Source of the DNA: Prevotella sp. UBA2754
Lineage (GTDB): Bacteria; Bacteroidota; Bacteroidia; Bacteroidales; Bacteroidaceae
Direction of reading: 5' to 3'
NCBI GenBank assembly: GCA_002353295.1
Contig: DEJG01000019.1
Span: 96,433 to 160,432 of the forward strand
DNA length: 64,000 nt
The position numbers and the translations under genes are program-made. Under the pieces are notes generated by a model. It was given only the letters and a program-made list of their open reading frames with translations. It made no database searches and was not told where the DNA came from. This document shows, in pieces, positions 44,511 to 53,059 of the stretch. Each line of letters starts with the position of its first letter. Position 1 is the stretch's first letter.

Positions 44511-47405
44511 ATGAAAAGACTGATGTCGTTTTTTACGCTGCTTGTCCTGATGTTGGGACTGAGTCAGAGCATGAATGCACAGACATGGGAATTTGCAATA
44601 CTTGATGCTAATGATGCAGAATTGATGGATAAGGATGCCAATTGGTATCACAGCAAAGAATCAAAGAAAAATCGCTATAGTTATACTAAGGCACTTGATA
44701 AAGCTGCGGTTACAGCCAATGGTCAGGAAATAGCATATACAAAGGGTTTGTTATTTTCTATTGACGCAGTTGAATCTGGCGAAGGTAATTTGCGTGCTGG
44801 CAACGACACCTCTAACAAGCGTATGTGGTTGGCTGGAAAATCAAAGATTACTATTCCTGGATTGAAAGCAGGAATGCAAATCACGGTATCTTGTATGTCC
44901 TCTAGCAAAACAGAGGCTCGTTGTATTAATACAACTAATATCACAGCAGTTTCTGGTGACTTCGGTACAAAGAAAAAGGGTGATGGTTCTGCCTCTACTA
45001 ATGTTGGTACAGTAACTGCAGATGGAGATGTTGTACTTACTATGGATGGTGCTATGTATATCTATATGATTAAAGTGGAGGATCCAAATGAGGATGTAGA
45101 AGGTGGGAATGATGGCGAAGGTGGAGAAACGACGCCAACCACTAACGATCTTTCTACCTCAGCTAACTCTATGAAGAATCAGGCTGTGCTGAAACTCAAG
45201 GATGGTACCAACAAGTACTATAACACCGAGTCATTGCAGAGTATTGATTTTGATGACAACAAAGTTAAGGTTGTTTATGACGCTCAGACAGCCTATACAT
45301 TTGAAGATCAGGTTGCTGGTATTGGCTTTAATAAAGCAGAGAAGCAGCAGTCAGGTGAGGTGGTGAATATTGATGGCAAGGTGAAAATTACAGAGTATAA
45401 CGGCTGGTTAGAGTCCGCCTATGTGAAGTTCGACTTGCTTGATGGTGCATCTTCCTATAATGTATATTATAAAGGTGGCGATATAACAACTTATAAGGCT
45501 ATTGACAATAAGTTGGTACGTAACTATGGCACTTTTGGTCGTGCTGATGTGGTTGGTTTGAAGGCTGCTGCAGACTATGCTATCAAGGTTGTTCCGGTTA
45601 ATGCGAACGGTACTGAATTGGTTGATAATGCTAATGAGGTGACAGGCTTGGTAGTGAAGAGCTATAGTCGCGAGGGCTTTGCCTTCATGAACGGTTTCAC
45701 ACCAGGTGCTTACAATTATGATGGTACATTGAAGAGTGGTGCCAAGGTACTCTATGTGACTAAGAACACTGCCAAGACTATTTCTACCACTGTGGCAGGG
45801 GCTGAGGAGAATCCCTGTGTAGGTATTCAGGCCATTATCGACGCCTATCAGAAGGGTAAGGACACTACTCCTATTGCTTTCCGTCTTATCGGTTTGATTG
45901 AAAAGGACGACCTCGATGGTATCAGTAGCTCTTCTGAGGGTATCCAGATTAAGGGTAAGAATGCTGATGCGCTGATGCCTATCACCATAGAAGGTGTCGG
46001 TGATGACGCCACGGTACGTGGCTTCGGTTTTCTGGTACGCAATTCTAAGGGCGTTGAGTTCCGTAACTTTGCTGTTATGCGCTGCATGGACGATGGAATC
46101 TCTTTGGATACAGACAACTCAAATATCTGGGTTCACCACACAGATCAGTTCTATGGTAAGCATGGTTCTGGTGACCATGCTAAGGGTGATGGTGCAGTCG
46201 ACGTGAAATCTGACTCTAAGTTTGTGACTGTTAGCTACAACCGTTTTTGGGATACTGGTAAGAGCAATATGTTCGGTATGAAGAGCGAGTCAGGTCCTAA
46301 CTACATCAGTTACGACCACAACTGGTTCGACCACTCAGACTCTCGTCATCCACGTGTTCGCACGATGACAGTTCACGTATGGAACAACTACTTTGATAAT
46401 GTTGCCAAGTATGGTGTTGGTGCTACCACAGGTTCTAGCGTTTTCGTAGAGAGCAATTACTTCCTGAAGACAAAGAAGCCAATCCTCAGTTCACTTCAAG
46501 GTACTGATGGAATGGGTTCCAAGGGTACTTTCTCGGGCGAGAATGGCGGTATGATTAAAGCCTATGGAAACTATATGGATAAGTCTGCTGCTCATTTCAG
46601 CTACTATAATCAGGATAATCCTTCTGCTAAGGGCTATGATGCTTATGAGGTAACCAATCGTAATACCACGATTCCTGAAACGGAGAAGACTTTGGTAGGT
46701 GGTACTACCTATAACAATTTTGATACCGATCCTTCTAAGATGTACAAGTACACAGCAGTTGAAGCTGAGGATGTTCCTGCTCTCATAACTGGTTACTACG
46801 GCGCCGGTCGTATGAATCATGGTGACTTCAAGTATACTTTCAAAGATAATGTTGGTGTCGATGCAGACGACTCTGCCTATGATGAAATATTGGGTGGTAA
46901 GCTCGATAGCTATAAGTCTTCGTTCGTAGGTTTCTTTGGTGAAGACAATTCCAGCCAAGGTGGTGACCAAGGCAACCAAGGGGATCATCAGGGAGATGAC
47001 CAAGGTGGAGAGCAAGGTGGCGAAACTACTCCAGAAGGAACTATTTTTGCAAAGTTTGATGGTGCTCCTTCTGTTAGTATGTTCAAAGTAACTGGAGAGT
47101 ATGGTGATGGAAAGTCGACTTATAAAGGTACTTACGCAAAACAAGGTGCAAAACTGAATAGCAAAACTACAGTTACTTTTACTCCTGCTAAGAACTATAA
47201 TATGACTTTGGTATTGTCTACCAGTAAAACGTGTCATGATGTAAAGTTGAATGGAACATTGACGACTGTTTCTGGAAAGGAATCTACTGAAGGAAAGTAT
47301 TATGAAATGCAGCCTATTGCCATTTCCGCAAATACTGAATACAGGATTACTAAGGGGAGCAGTGAAGGAATACTGATGTTTATCGTCCTCGAGCCCATAG
47401 AGTAA
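44511..47405 (+). CDS. Secreted multidomain pectate lyase (PL1)
   Basis: This protein of about 964 residues cleaves polygalacturonate by beta-elimination. I prefer the Met at 44511 (MKRLMSFFTLLVLMLGLSQS, a clean signal peptide); an in-frame ATG at 44493 overlaps the previous stop. Layout: an N-terminal beta-rich domain (about 25-200), a strand motif LKLKDGTNKYYNTESLQSIDF, a fibronectin-like region, and the PL1 parallel beta-helix (about 440-760) with IWVHHTDQF, VTVSYNRFWDTGKSNMFGM and the family signature YDHNWFDHSDSRHPRVR, whose Arg residues are catalytic or bind substrate. Then comes a Gly/Gln/Asp-rich linker with tandem-like DNA and a C-terminal beta-sandwich. It is encoded downstream of the secretion-tail mini-protein and is itself without that tail. 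Confidence 0.92.
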   Translation: MKRLMSFFTLLVLMLGLSQSMNAQTWEFAILDANDAELMDKDANWYHSKESKKNRYSYTKALDKAAVTANGQEIAYTKGLLFSIDAVESGEGNLRAGNDTSNKRMWLAGKSKITIPGLKAGMQITVSCMSSSKTEARCINTTNITAVSGDFGTKKKGDGSASTNVGTVTADGDVVLTMDGAMYIYMIKVEDPNEDVEGGNDGEGGETTPTTNDLSTSANSMKNQAVLKLKDGTNKYYNTESLQSIDFDDNKVKVVYDAQTAYTFEDQVAGIGFNKAEKQQSGEVVNIDGKVKITEYNGWLESAYVKFDLLDGASSYNVYYKGGDITTYKAIDNKLVRNYGTFGRADVVGLKAAADYAIKVVPVNANGTELVDNANEVTGLVVKSYSREGFAFMNGFTPGAYNYDGTLKSGAKVLYVTKNTAKTISTTVAGAEENPCVGIQAIIDAYQKGKDTTPIAFRLIGLIEKDDLDGISSSSEGIQIKGKNADALMPITIEGVGDDATVRGFGFLVRNSKGVEFRNFAVMRCMDDGISLDTDNSNIWVHHTDQFYGKHGSGDHAKGDGAVDVKSDSKFVTVSYNRFWDTGKSNMFGMKSESGPNYISYDHNWFDHSDSRHPRVRTMTVHVWNNYFDNVAKYGVGATTGSSVFVESNYFLKTKKPILSSLQGTDGMGSKGTFSGENGGMIKAYGNYMDKSAAHFSYYNQDNPSAKGYDAYEVTNRNTTIPETEKTLVGGTTYNNFDTDPSKMYKYTAVEAEDVPALITGYYGAGRMNHGDFKYTFKDNVGVDADDSAYDEILGGKLDSYKSSFVGFFGEDNSSQGGDQGNQGDHQGDDQGGEQGGETTPEGTIFAKFDGAPSVSMFKVTGEYGDGKSTYKGTYAKQGAKLNSKTTVTFTPAKNYNMTLVLSTSKTCHDVKLNGTLTTVSGKESTEGKYYEMQPIAISANTEYRITKGSSEGILMFIVLEPIE
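46956..47024 (+). repeat. CAAGGNGGNGA-type imperfect repeat encoding a Gly/Gln/Asp linker
   Basis: About six imperfect copies of CAAGGTGG/GATCAAGG-like units encode the linker Gln-Gly-Gly-Asp between the beta-helix and the C-terminal domain of the pectate lyase. Confidence 0.7.
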
Positions 47406-47456
47406 TGGAACGAAATACATACTAAACAACAACTACTAATTCAAATCAAGGAGAGG

Positions 47457-47484
47457 GAGCCACGCGTGATGCGTGGCTCTTTCT
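47457..47484 (+). terminator. Terminator after pectate lyase
   Basis: GAGCCACGC and GCGTGGCTC form a perfect 9-bp stem with a 5-nt loop, followed by TTTCT. It is 52 bp after the lyase stop and well placed for an intrinsic terminator. Confidence 0.85.
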
Positions 47485-47562
47485 GCATGTTAATGAGTCT
47501 AAATTTACGTTATAAAATTTATAAATTCAAGAATGACGAGATGAATTTTACTAACTATTTGT

Positions 47563-47570
47563 TATCTTTG
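47563..47570 (+). promoter_or_regulatory. Promoter -7 element of the FHA-kinase-phosphatase operon
   Basis: TATCTTTG matches TAnnTTTG, 41 bp before the ATG at 47612. The -33 region is degenerate. No further promoter-like sequence was seen inside the operon. Confidence 0.6.
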
Positions 47571-47611
47571 TCTGACATAAATATAGATTAAATAACCAAT
47601 AATTGAAAAAT

Positions 47612-48310
47612 ATGAAACAAGATGAAACATTCGTAAAGGGTGTAAATAATCCCTACGCACGTTCTCGTGGTGCACAACGCACAGGTAATGAAACTTATAT
47701 TCCTGGGATGAATGACGTTTCACCAGGTAGTGCACCTTCACAAGCATCTCCTCAGGCAAAACCTAATACACCTGTTGTTGGATTCCTGTATTCCATTTCT
47801 CGTAAGGGAATAGGTGAGTACTGGCCTCTTCATCTGGGAACCAATACTATCGGAAGAGCAGATGATTGTGATATCTGTTTAAAAGAAATGTCGGTGTCAA
47901 GTAAGCATGCAACCCTCAGCATTAAGCAGATGAAGAGCACCCACAAACTTATTGCCAGTATTCGTGATACTGGGTCGAAAACGGGTATGTATCTGAATGA
48001 CGAGGAGCTTGACTACGAGAATCATGCATGTAAGGCCAATGATATTATTACGGTGGGAGCTAATTATAAGTTATTACTGATACTTATTGATGCTGAGGAA
48101 TATGGCCTGTCGGTTTCTGATGAGTTTGTAGAAGATAAAGAAGTTGCTGATGATGGTTTTGACTATCAGACTCAGGGGCGTGGTGGTTTTGATGATGCCA
48201 CTCATAATAATTTCCGTCCTTATAGTGCCGACCATCGTAATGTTGATACAGGAACTGTGGATCTGAGTGGTGCAGGTTTTGATGAACCAGGAGGAACAGA
48301 AATGATGTAA
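47612..48310 (+). CDS. FHA-domain protein, cytosolic
   Basis: This 232-residue protein starts at the ATG at 47612 (a TTG at 47603 is less likely). The first 45 residues are polar and threonine/proline-rich (KQDETFVKGVNNPYARSRG...), a plausible phospho-acceptor tail. Residues about 55-155 form an FHA domain, which binds phosphothreonine: the pattern IGRADDCDICLKEMSVSSKHATL has the conserved GR, S and SxxH residues, and DTGSKTGMYLNDE corresponds to the NGT region. The C-terminus is acidic and disordered. No membrane segment or signal peptide is present, so it is the soluble member of the operon. It is the first gene, 30 bp before the kinase. Confidence 0.88.
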   Translation: MKQDETFVKGVNNPYARSRGAQRTGNETYIPGMNDVSPGSAPSQASPQAKPNTPVVGFLYSISRKGIGEYWPLHLGTNTIGRADDCDICLKEMSVSSKHATLSIKQMKSTHKLIASIRDTGSKTGMYLNDEELDYENHACKANDIITVGANYKLLLILIDAEEYGLSVSDEFVEDKEVADDGFDYQTQGRGGFDDATHNNFRPYSADHRNVDTGTVDLSGAGFDEPGGTEMM

Positions 48311-48339
48311 AGTATAATTGTATAATTATAAACAAACAA

Positions 48340-49965
48340 ATGTCATCTTTAATATATATACAAGGCGAGGAAGAGAAGAAAAACCATATCCATTATGAAG
48401 TTGATCCCTCACAGCCTTCTTTAGGTGAAGGTGGTATGGGGCAGGTATTGAAAGGAGTAAGGGTCAACGAGGCTAATGGTGTGCGTATGGATGTGGCCAT
48501 TAAATTCTTGTTTGAAGACTTACCTGCACATGCAATTGAAAGGGCTAAGCGTGAAGCTTCTATTCAGATTCATAATGAGAATTTGGTGGAGATGTTTGGC
48601 TTTATAGAAGTCGTGGAGAATGCTCAAAGTGCACATCCAGTCAAGCGCTATCATGTAGTCAGTGAACTATTGCAGGGCGTCATGCTCTTTGACTTGCTGA
48701 ATGGTAAAACTACGGATAAGAATGGTCTGGAAGTTCCTTTCGCTCAAGAATTATATAACAAATATCAGAATGATCGTTTTGGTTTTGCTGTATTTATTGT
48801 TAAGAATATCCTTTCAGGTTTAATGGCTCTTCATGATAAGGGTTATATTCATCGCGATCTGGATCCCAGTAATATTATGATTACCACTGACCGTAAGGTG
48901 AAAATTATAGATTTCGGTATTGCCAAACGGCTCGACAATCTGAATACGCAAGACCAGCAACTCACCAGTACTGGACAGTTTATCGGCAAGGCAGCCTATG
49001 CTGCACCGGAATTGGTTCTGGGTGATGTGCATAATCAGGATAAAACAACAGACATTTACGCTGTTGGCATTATGCTCTTCCAGTTTATCACGGGCAGTTT
49101 GCCCTTTGATGGCACGATGGCCGAACTCATCAAGAAGCAACTTAATGAGAAAATACCTCTTAAACTGATCCCATACAAAGCCGTGCGCAATATCGTGGCT
49201 AAGGCTACTGCTAAGAAACAGACTGACCGTTATCAGTCAGCTACAGAGATGCGTGTAGATTTGGAGCATTTGTCGAAAACTGATGCAGTACCTTCTGCAA
49301 CGAGTGCAGGAGAGATGGTTGCCAGTATTGCAGATGTGAAGAGTGGCAAGGGGAAACTGATTGGTATAATTGCTGCCGCAGTTGTAGTGATAGGTATCAT
49401 TTTAGGTTTTGTCTTCGGTGGAGGTTCCGATGCTCCTGTAGCTGAAACTGCCAAGCCTCAACAACCTGCAGCCTTAACTGATGTTGCTCCAGATGCCGGC
49501 GCGCTGATAACTGACGCTATTAAGAAAATGTCAGATCCAAGCACTGTGAATGAGGGTGTCAGATTGTTGACAGAGGTAGCAACGAAGTATGGTGACAAGA
49601 AAGAAGCTGCAGATGGTTTAGCCCTATTGGCTGCATTGATGCAACCTGCAGACATTGAGAATACCACTCAACAGATTAAGACACTCCGTGAGGCTACAGC
49701 CAATGACATTTTCCGTGATGTCGATAAGGCTCATGCATACGCTGAGCAAGCAGTCAAAGCTAATCCAGAGAGTTATAAGGCACTCTATGAGTTGGCTACA
49801 GATTATTTGGGTGGTGAGGCCAGAATGAAAAAAGATCCTGATTTTCCAAAAGCTCAGCAACTGTTTACCAGTGGCTTGAAATATGCTCAAGACAGTGCAG
49901 ACAAGGAGTATATCGATCTCTTTACCAGTCGTCTTGAATTGGTTAAAGGTTTGTTGGAGGAGTAA
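48340..49965 (+). CDS. Membrane Ser/Thr protein kinase with extracytoplasmic repeat domain
   Basis: This 541-residue eukaryotic-like kinase phosphorylates Ser/Thr residues, probably on the FHA-bearing partners. An N-terminal kinase domain (about 20-310) has Gly loop GEGGMGQVLKG, Lys in VAIKFL, HRD motif HRDLDPSN (Asp about 173), DFG motif IDFGIAKRL and an APE-like AAPELVLG. A single membrane helix at about 338-361 (IGIIAAAVVVIGIILGFVFG) leads to a C-terminal domain of about 180 residues with helical TPR-like repeats (AHAYAEQAVKANPESYKALYELATDYLGG). By the usual orientation this part lies in the periplasm and may sense a signal. All catalytic residues are present. The second kinase starts 17 bp later. 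Confidence 0.92.
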   Translation: MSSLIYIQGEEEKKNHIHYEVDPSQPSLGEGGMGQVLKGVRVNEANGVRMDVAIKFLFEDLPAHAIERAKREASIQIHNENLVEMFGFIEVVENAQSAHPVKRYHVVSELLQGVMLFDLLNGKTTDKNGLEVPFAQELYNKYQNDRFGFAVFIVKNILSGLMALHDKGYIHRDLDPSNIMITTDRKVKIIDFGIAKRLDNLNTQDQQLTSTGQFIGKAAYAAPELVLGDVHNQDKTTDIYAVGIMLFQFITGSLPFDGTMAELIKKQLNEKIPLKLIPYKAVRNIVAKATAKKQTDRYQSATEMRVDLEHLSKTDAVPSATSAGEMVASIADVKSGKGKLIGIIAAAVVVIGIILGFVFGGGSDAPVAETAKPQQPAALTDVAPDAGALITDAIKKMSDPSTVNEGVRLLTEVATKYGDKKEAADGLALLAALMQPADIENTTQQIKTLREATANDIFRDVDKAHAYAEQAVKANPESYKALYELATDYLGGEARMKKDPDFPKAQQLFTSGLKYAQDSADKEYIDLFTSRLELVKGLLEE

Positions 49966-49982
49966 ATTTTAAAGGAAGCAAC

Positions 49983-50900
49983 ATGCCGGGACAGGTCACC
50001 AAGAAGGGAAGCATCATCTATCTGAATGCCTATGGACAATGGTATCAGTATGACGAATCGCAGGCTCCGTTAGGAGCAGGCGCCATGGGTGTGGTGTATC
50101 TCGGACAGCATTGTCAGACTCGTGAACCTGTAGCTGTTAAACGGGTGGTTGATCGCTATGCCAACATACCTGAGATTCGTCGCCGAGCCCATCAGGAGGC
50201 CGATCTGATGTTCAGTCATCCTAATTTAGTTGAAATGTTGGGTTGTTGTGAGGTTACTCCAGGACAGGGTCCCATCTTCATCATCAGTCGTTACGTGCGT
50301 GGTGAGAATATTGACAAGTTCATCAATGCCCATGTACGTTCACTCCCTAATGCAGAACACCGCATCTGCGAACTGTTCTTGCCTGTGCTTGATGCCTTGG
50401 CCTATATCCATACCAAAGGAATCATTCACATGGATATCAAACCCTCCAACATCATGATGGAGCAAGGACGTAATGTCCGACTGATGGACTTAGGTATTGC
50501 CGATGTGTCGGAAACTATCAACAGCTCTACGTCAGGCATGATGGGCACCCCGAAGTATGCAGCTCCAGAGCAGTTCTCCGATGTAGCCAGTAAACCGCAA
50601 CTTACCTCGGCGACAGATATCTATGAGGCAGGAATTACGCTTTATGAACTTATCACGAAGCAGAACCCTTTCTCTGCATCCACGGTAGCTGAATCCAAAG
50701 CACTTCATCATGGTATGATATTGCCAAAGGTGCAAAGTATCTCAGATACAGTTTTTGAGGTTACTCGCAAGGCCACAGCAATTCGTCCAGAAGACCGCTA
50801 CCAAAGTGCCAATGAAATGAAGTCGGCTCTCAAAGAAGCCCTTCCACCTCGTAATTATACTAAGTTTGACCGTTTCCTTTCGGGAATATTTAAGAAATAA
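49983..50900 (+). CDS. Soluble Ser/Thr protein kinase, non-canonical HMD/DLG
   Basis: This 305-residue protein is a stand-alone kinase domain without a membrane segment. The Gly loop GAGAMGVVYLG, Lys in VAVKRV and an E in HQEADLMF are present. The catalytic loop reads IIHMDIKPSNIMM (His 149, Met 150, Asp 151), so Arg of HRD is Met, and the metal-binding motif is DLG (Asp 169) instead of DFG. Both Asp residues and the Lys and Asn remain, so activity is possible; loss of the Arg suggests activation-loop phosphorylation is not required. A basic amphipathic end (FDRFLSGIFKK) follows. It lies between the membrane kinase and the PP2C phosphatase. Confidence 0.9.
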   Translation: MPGQVTKKGSIIYLNAYGQWYQYDESQAPLGAGAMGVVYLGQHCQTREPVAVKRVVDRYANIPEIRRRAHQEADLMFSHPNLVEMLGCCEVTPGQGPIFIISRYVRGENIDKFINAHVRSLPNAEHRICELFLPVLDALAYIHTKGIIHMDIKPSNIMMEQGRNVRLMDLGIADVSETINSSTSGMMGTPKYAAPEQFSDVASKPQLTSATDIYEAGITLYELITKQNPFSASTVAESKALHHGMILPKVQSISDTVFEVTRKATAIRPEDRYQSANEMKSALKEALPPRNYTKFDRFLSGIFKK

Positions 50901-50908
50901 AAATCATT

Positions 50909-52309
50909 ATGAATGCAATAAAGACATCCTTGCCTTTTGCTGGCTTTTGGGATACCCGACAAGGAGGCCGCCCGGAGAATCAAGACTCCTGTGGCTTTAT
51001 TGACACAGAAAAGGGACTCATAGCCGTGGTCTGCGATGGAATGGGCGGGGGGCCCGGTGGACAGTTGGCCTCCACGATCGCTGTTCAGAAGATTGTGGAG
51101 TATGTGGTCGGGGCTCCTCTAGATATGCCATATACGGATATGGTGGCTCAGGCTATAGAGTATGCCCATCAAGCTATATTGGCTAAAACTGCCGAGCAGC
51201 CAGCTCTGCGTGGTATGGGTTCTACAGCTACTGTAGTACTTATCAATCAACAATCGGCCATCATAGCTCATGTCGGTGATAGTCGCATCTACCAATTTCG
51301 TCGTGGTAAGATGATATTCCGTACGGCCGACCATTCGATGGTGGGTGACTTGGTGCGTAATGGTACATTGACGGAAGAGCAGGCCCGCCTGTCATCACAA
51401 TCGAACATCATCACCAAAGCCTTAGGCAGCAAACTGTCCAACTTGGCTGAGGTGACGGAGCGTCCTTACGAGAAAGGCGATCGTTTTATGCTTTGTACAG
51501 ATGGTATCTGGGGAGCTATGCCTGAACCCAACCTTGTTAAACGGGTAGCTAAGACTCCCTCTCTCTCTGGAGCCGTTGATAGCATGGTATTGACAGTTGA
51601 GGATATAGGGCGGAAGAGTGGTAACCATCACGACAATCTGACGATAGCTTTATTAGAAACCAAACAAGATTCATTACTGAAAGAGAAAATGAGCAAGACA
51701 ACATTACGTATTTTAATCGTGTTGGCAGTTATTTGCCTGCTGAGTGTTATTCTGAATATTGTGTTGATGACTCGACCTAATACTCCGATAAATAAGGAAG
51801 AAGTCGACAATATGGCATTGGAACTCGACAACCGAGGACAGCGCATTCGAATCCTTGAAGACTCCATCAATGTCTTGTTAAATAATGTGGCAGGCGCTAA
51901 ACAAGAGGCCGCAGATGCTACTTTGAAGGTGGCTAAGGAGAAAGAGGACGCTGCTGAGAAAGCAAAGAATGAGGCTGAGCAGAAGGCTCAGGAGGCCAAG
52001 GAAGCAGCAGACAAGGCGAAAGCTGCTGCTGATCAGGCAAAGGCTGCTGCAGAGTCCATCCAGAAGTCGCGCAATGATGTCATTGCCCAGCTAACTAAGA
52101 TGAAGGATATGCAGGAGAGTGCCCAGCGCAAGCAGTTGCGTTCTAATGCTATAGAAACCTTGAAAACATTGGCGGCTAAAGATGTCAAGAACAAGGCGGT
52201 CTATGATGATGTTCGTGAGAAACTGGGCAACAAGGTGGCTTTAGAGAATACGGATATGAGTAAAGGTCATTATAGCATCCTCATCAAGAATCTTCAATCA
52301 ATTAAATAA
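50909..52309 (+). CDS. PP2C-family phosphatase with membrane helix and coiled-coil
   Basis: This 466-residue metal-dependent Ser/Thr phosphatase opposes the kinases. The N-terminal PP2C domain (about 8-250) has RPENQD, VVCDGMGGGPGG, GSTATVVL, HVGDSRIYQF, DHSMVGDLV, CTDGIWGAM and NLTIALLE, with all metal-binding Asp residues in place. A membrane helix at about 266-288 (ILIVLAVICLLSVILNIVLMT) is followed by an Ala/Lys/Glu-rich coiled-coil (about 310-400) and a short helical end. If the N-terminus is cytoplasmic, the coiled-coil lies in the periplasm, mirroring the kinase and protease. It follows the soluble kinase by 8 bp. Confidence 0.92.
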   Translation: MNAIKTSLPFAGFWDTRQGGRPENQDSCGFIDTEKGLIAVVCDGMGGGPGGQLASTIAVQKIVEYVVGAPLDMPYTDMVAQAIEYAHQAILAKTAEQPALRGMGSTATVVLINQQSAIIAHVGDSRIYQFRRGKMIFRTADHSMVGDLVRNGTLTEEQARLSSQSNIITKALGSKLSNLAEVTERPYEKGDRFMLCTDGIWGAMPEPNLVKRVAKTPSLSGAVDSMVLTVEDIGRKSGNHHDNLTIALLETKQDSLLKEKMSKTTLRILIVLAVICLLSVILNIVLMTRPNTPINKEEVDNMALELDNRGQRIRILEDSINVLLNNVAGAKQEAADATLKVAKEKEDAAEKAKNEAEQKAQEAKEAADKAKAAADQAKAAAESIQKSRNDVIAQLTKMKDMQESAQRKQLRSNAIETLKTLAAKDVKNKAVYDDVREKLGNKVALENTDMSKGHYSILIKNLQSIK

Positions 52310-52318
52310 TATGTGCCT

Positions 52319-53041
52319 ATGAAGACAATCACTATAGGACGAGGCGAAGGATGCAATATCTACATCGACGACGAATCAATGAGCCGCCGTCATGCAATTA
52401 TCAAGATTCCTACCTTTGGGGGTATGGAGATTGTGGACATGAGTAAGAACGGAACCTTTGTCAATGGGGTTCGCCTGCGTCCTAATGTGCCATTTCCCGT
52501 TAAACGTAAGGATGTTGTAAACTTTGCTGATGTCAGGGAGTTAGACTGGTCATTGGTGCCCGATCCAATGAAATACTATAAACTGGCTGGCATTATTGTA
52601 GGTGGCATCATTGTACTATTATTGGCAGTCTTCCTCTTTAAGAACCTGTTTAGCAGTTCAGCAAAAGCACCTGTTACCCCCGCTACTGAACATGTTCAAA
52701 AACCTATACGGATGGAAGAATATAAGAAACCTGCTCAGGCGGAAACAGAACCTGTCGAAACACCTGCTGAAGAACAGCCGTCATCTCCACCTTCTGCTGC
52801 ACCTGATGCTACAACAGGTACCGATAACCAGATCATTGATGTTTATGGAGCAGCCCGCAGTGCTAAGAAAAAACGTGAGGCTGAGGAGCGTGTTCGTCGG
52901 CAGAAGGCCAAAGAAGTGCAGCGACAGAAAGAGCAACAAAAGAAAGAACAGCAACAAAAAGAGCAGCAAAAACAAGAGGAAAATAAGCAGCCTTCTGATG
53001 GAAATTCTTCTAAGAAAGAGTATAAACCCGAAATGATATAA
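52319..53041 (+). CDS. FHA-domain membrane protein with charged extracytoplasmic tail
   Basis: This 240-residue protein starts at the ATG at 52319; a GTG at 52313 is in frame but less likely. An FHA domain occupies the first 80 residues (ITIGRGEGCNIYIDDESMSRRHAII ... VDMSKNGTFVNGVRL), with GR, S-RRH and N-G-T residues complete. A membrane helix at about 85-107 (LAGIIVGGIIVLLLAVFLF) is followed by a Pro/Glu-rich stretch and a long Lys/Gln/Glu-rich segment (about 185-230), likely a charged helix. The protein has the same inside-out plan as the other membrane members of the operon. It could anchor phosphorylated partners to the membrane. It lies 9 bp after the phosphatase gene. Confidence 0.88.
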   Translation: MKTITIGRGEGCNIYIDDESMSRRHAIIKIPTFGGMEIVDMSKNGTFVNGVRLRPNVPFPVKRKDVVNFADVRELDWSLVPDPMKYYKLAGIIVGGIIVLLLAVFLFKNLFSSSAKAPVTPATEHVQKPIRMEEYKKPAQAETEPVETPAEEQPSSPPSAAPDATTGTDNQIIDVYGAARSAKKKREAEERVRRQKAKEVQRQKEQQKKEQQQKEQQKQEENKQPSDGNSSKKEYKPEMI

Positions 53042-53059
53042 CCTAAAATTGATAAATAT

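Noticed and set aside
52311..52322. ATG at 52311 as a start of the FHA membrane protein
   Set aside because: It is out of frame and hits a stop within a few codons; the ATG at 52319 is in frame with the FHA domain.
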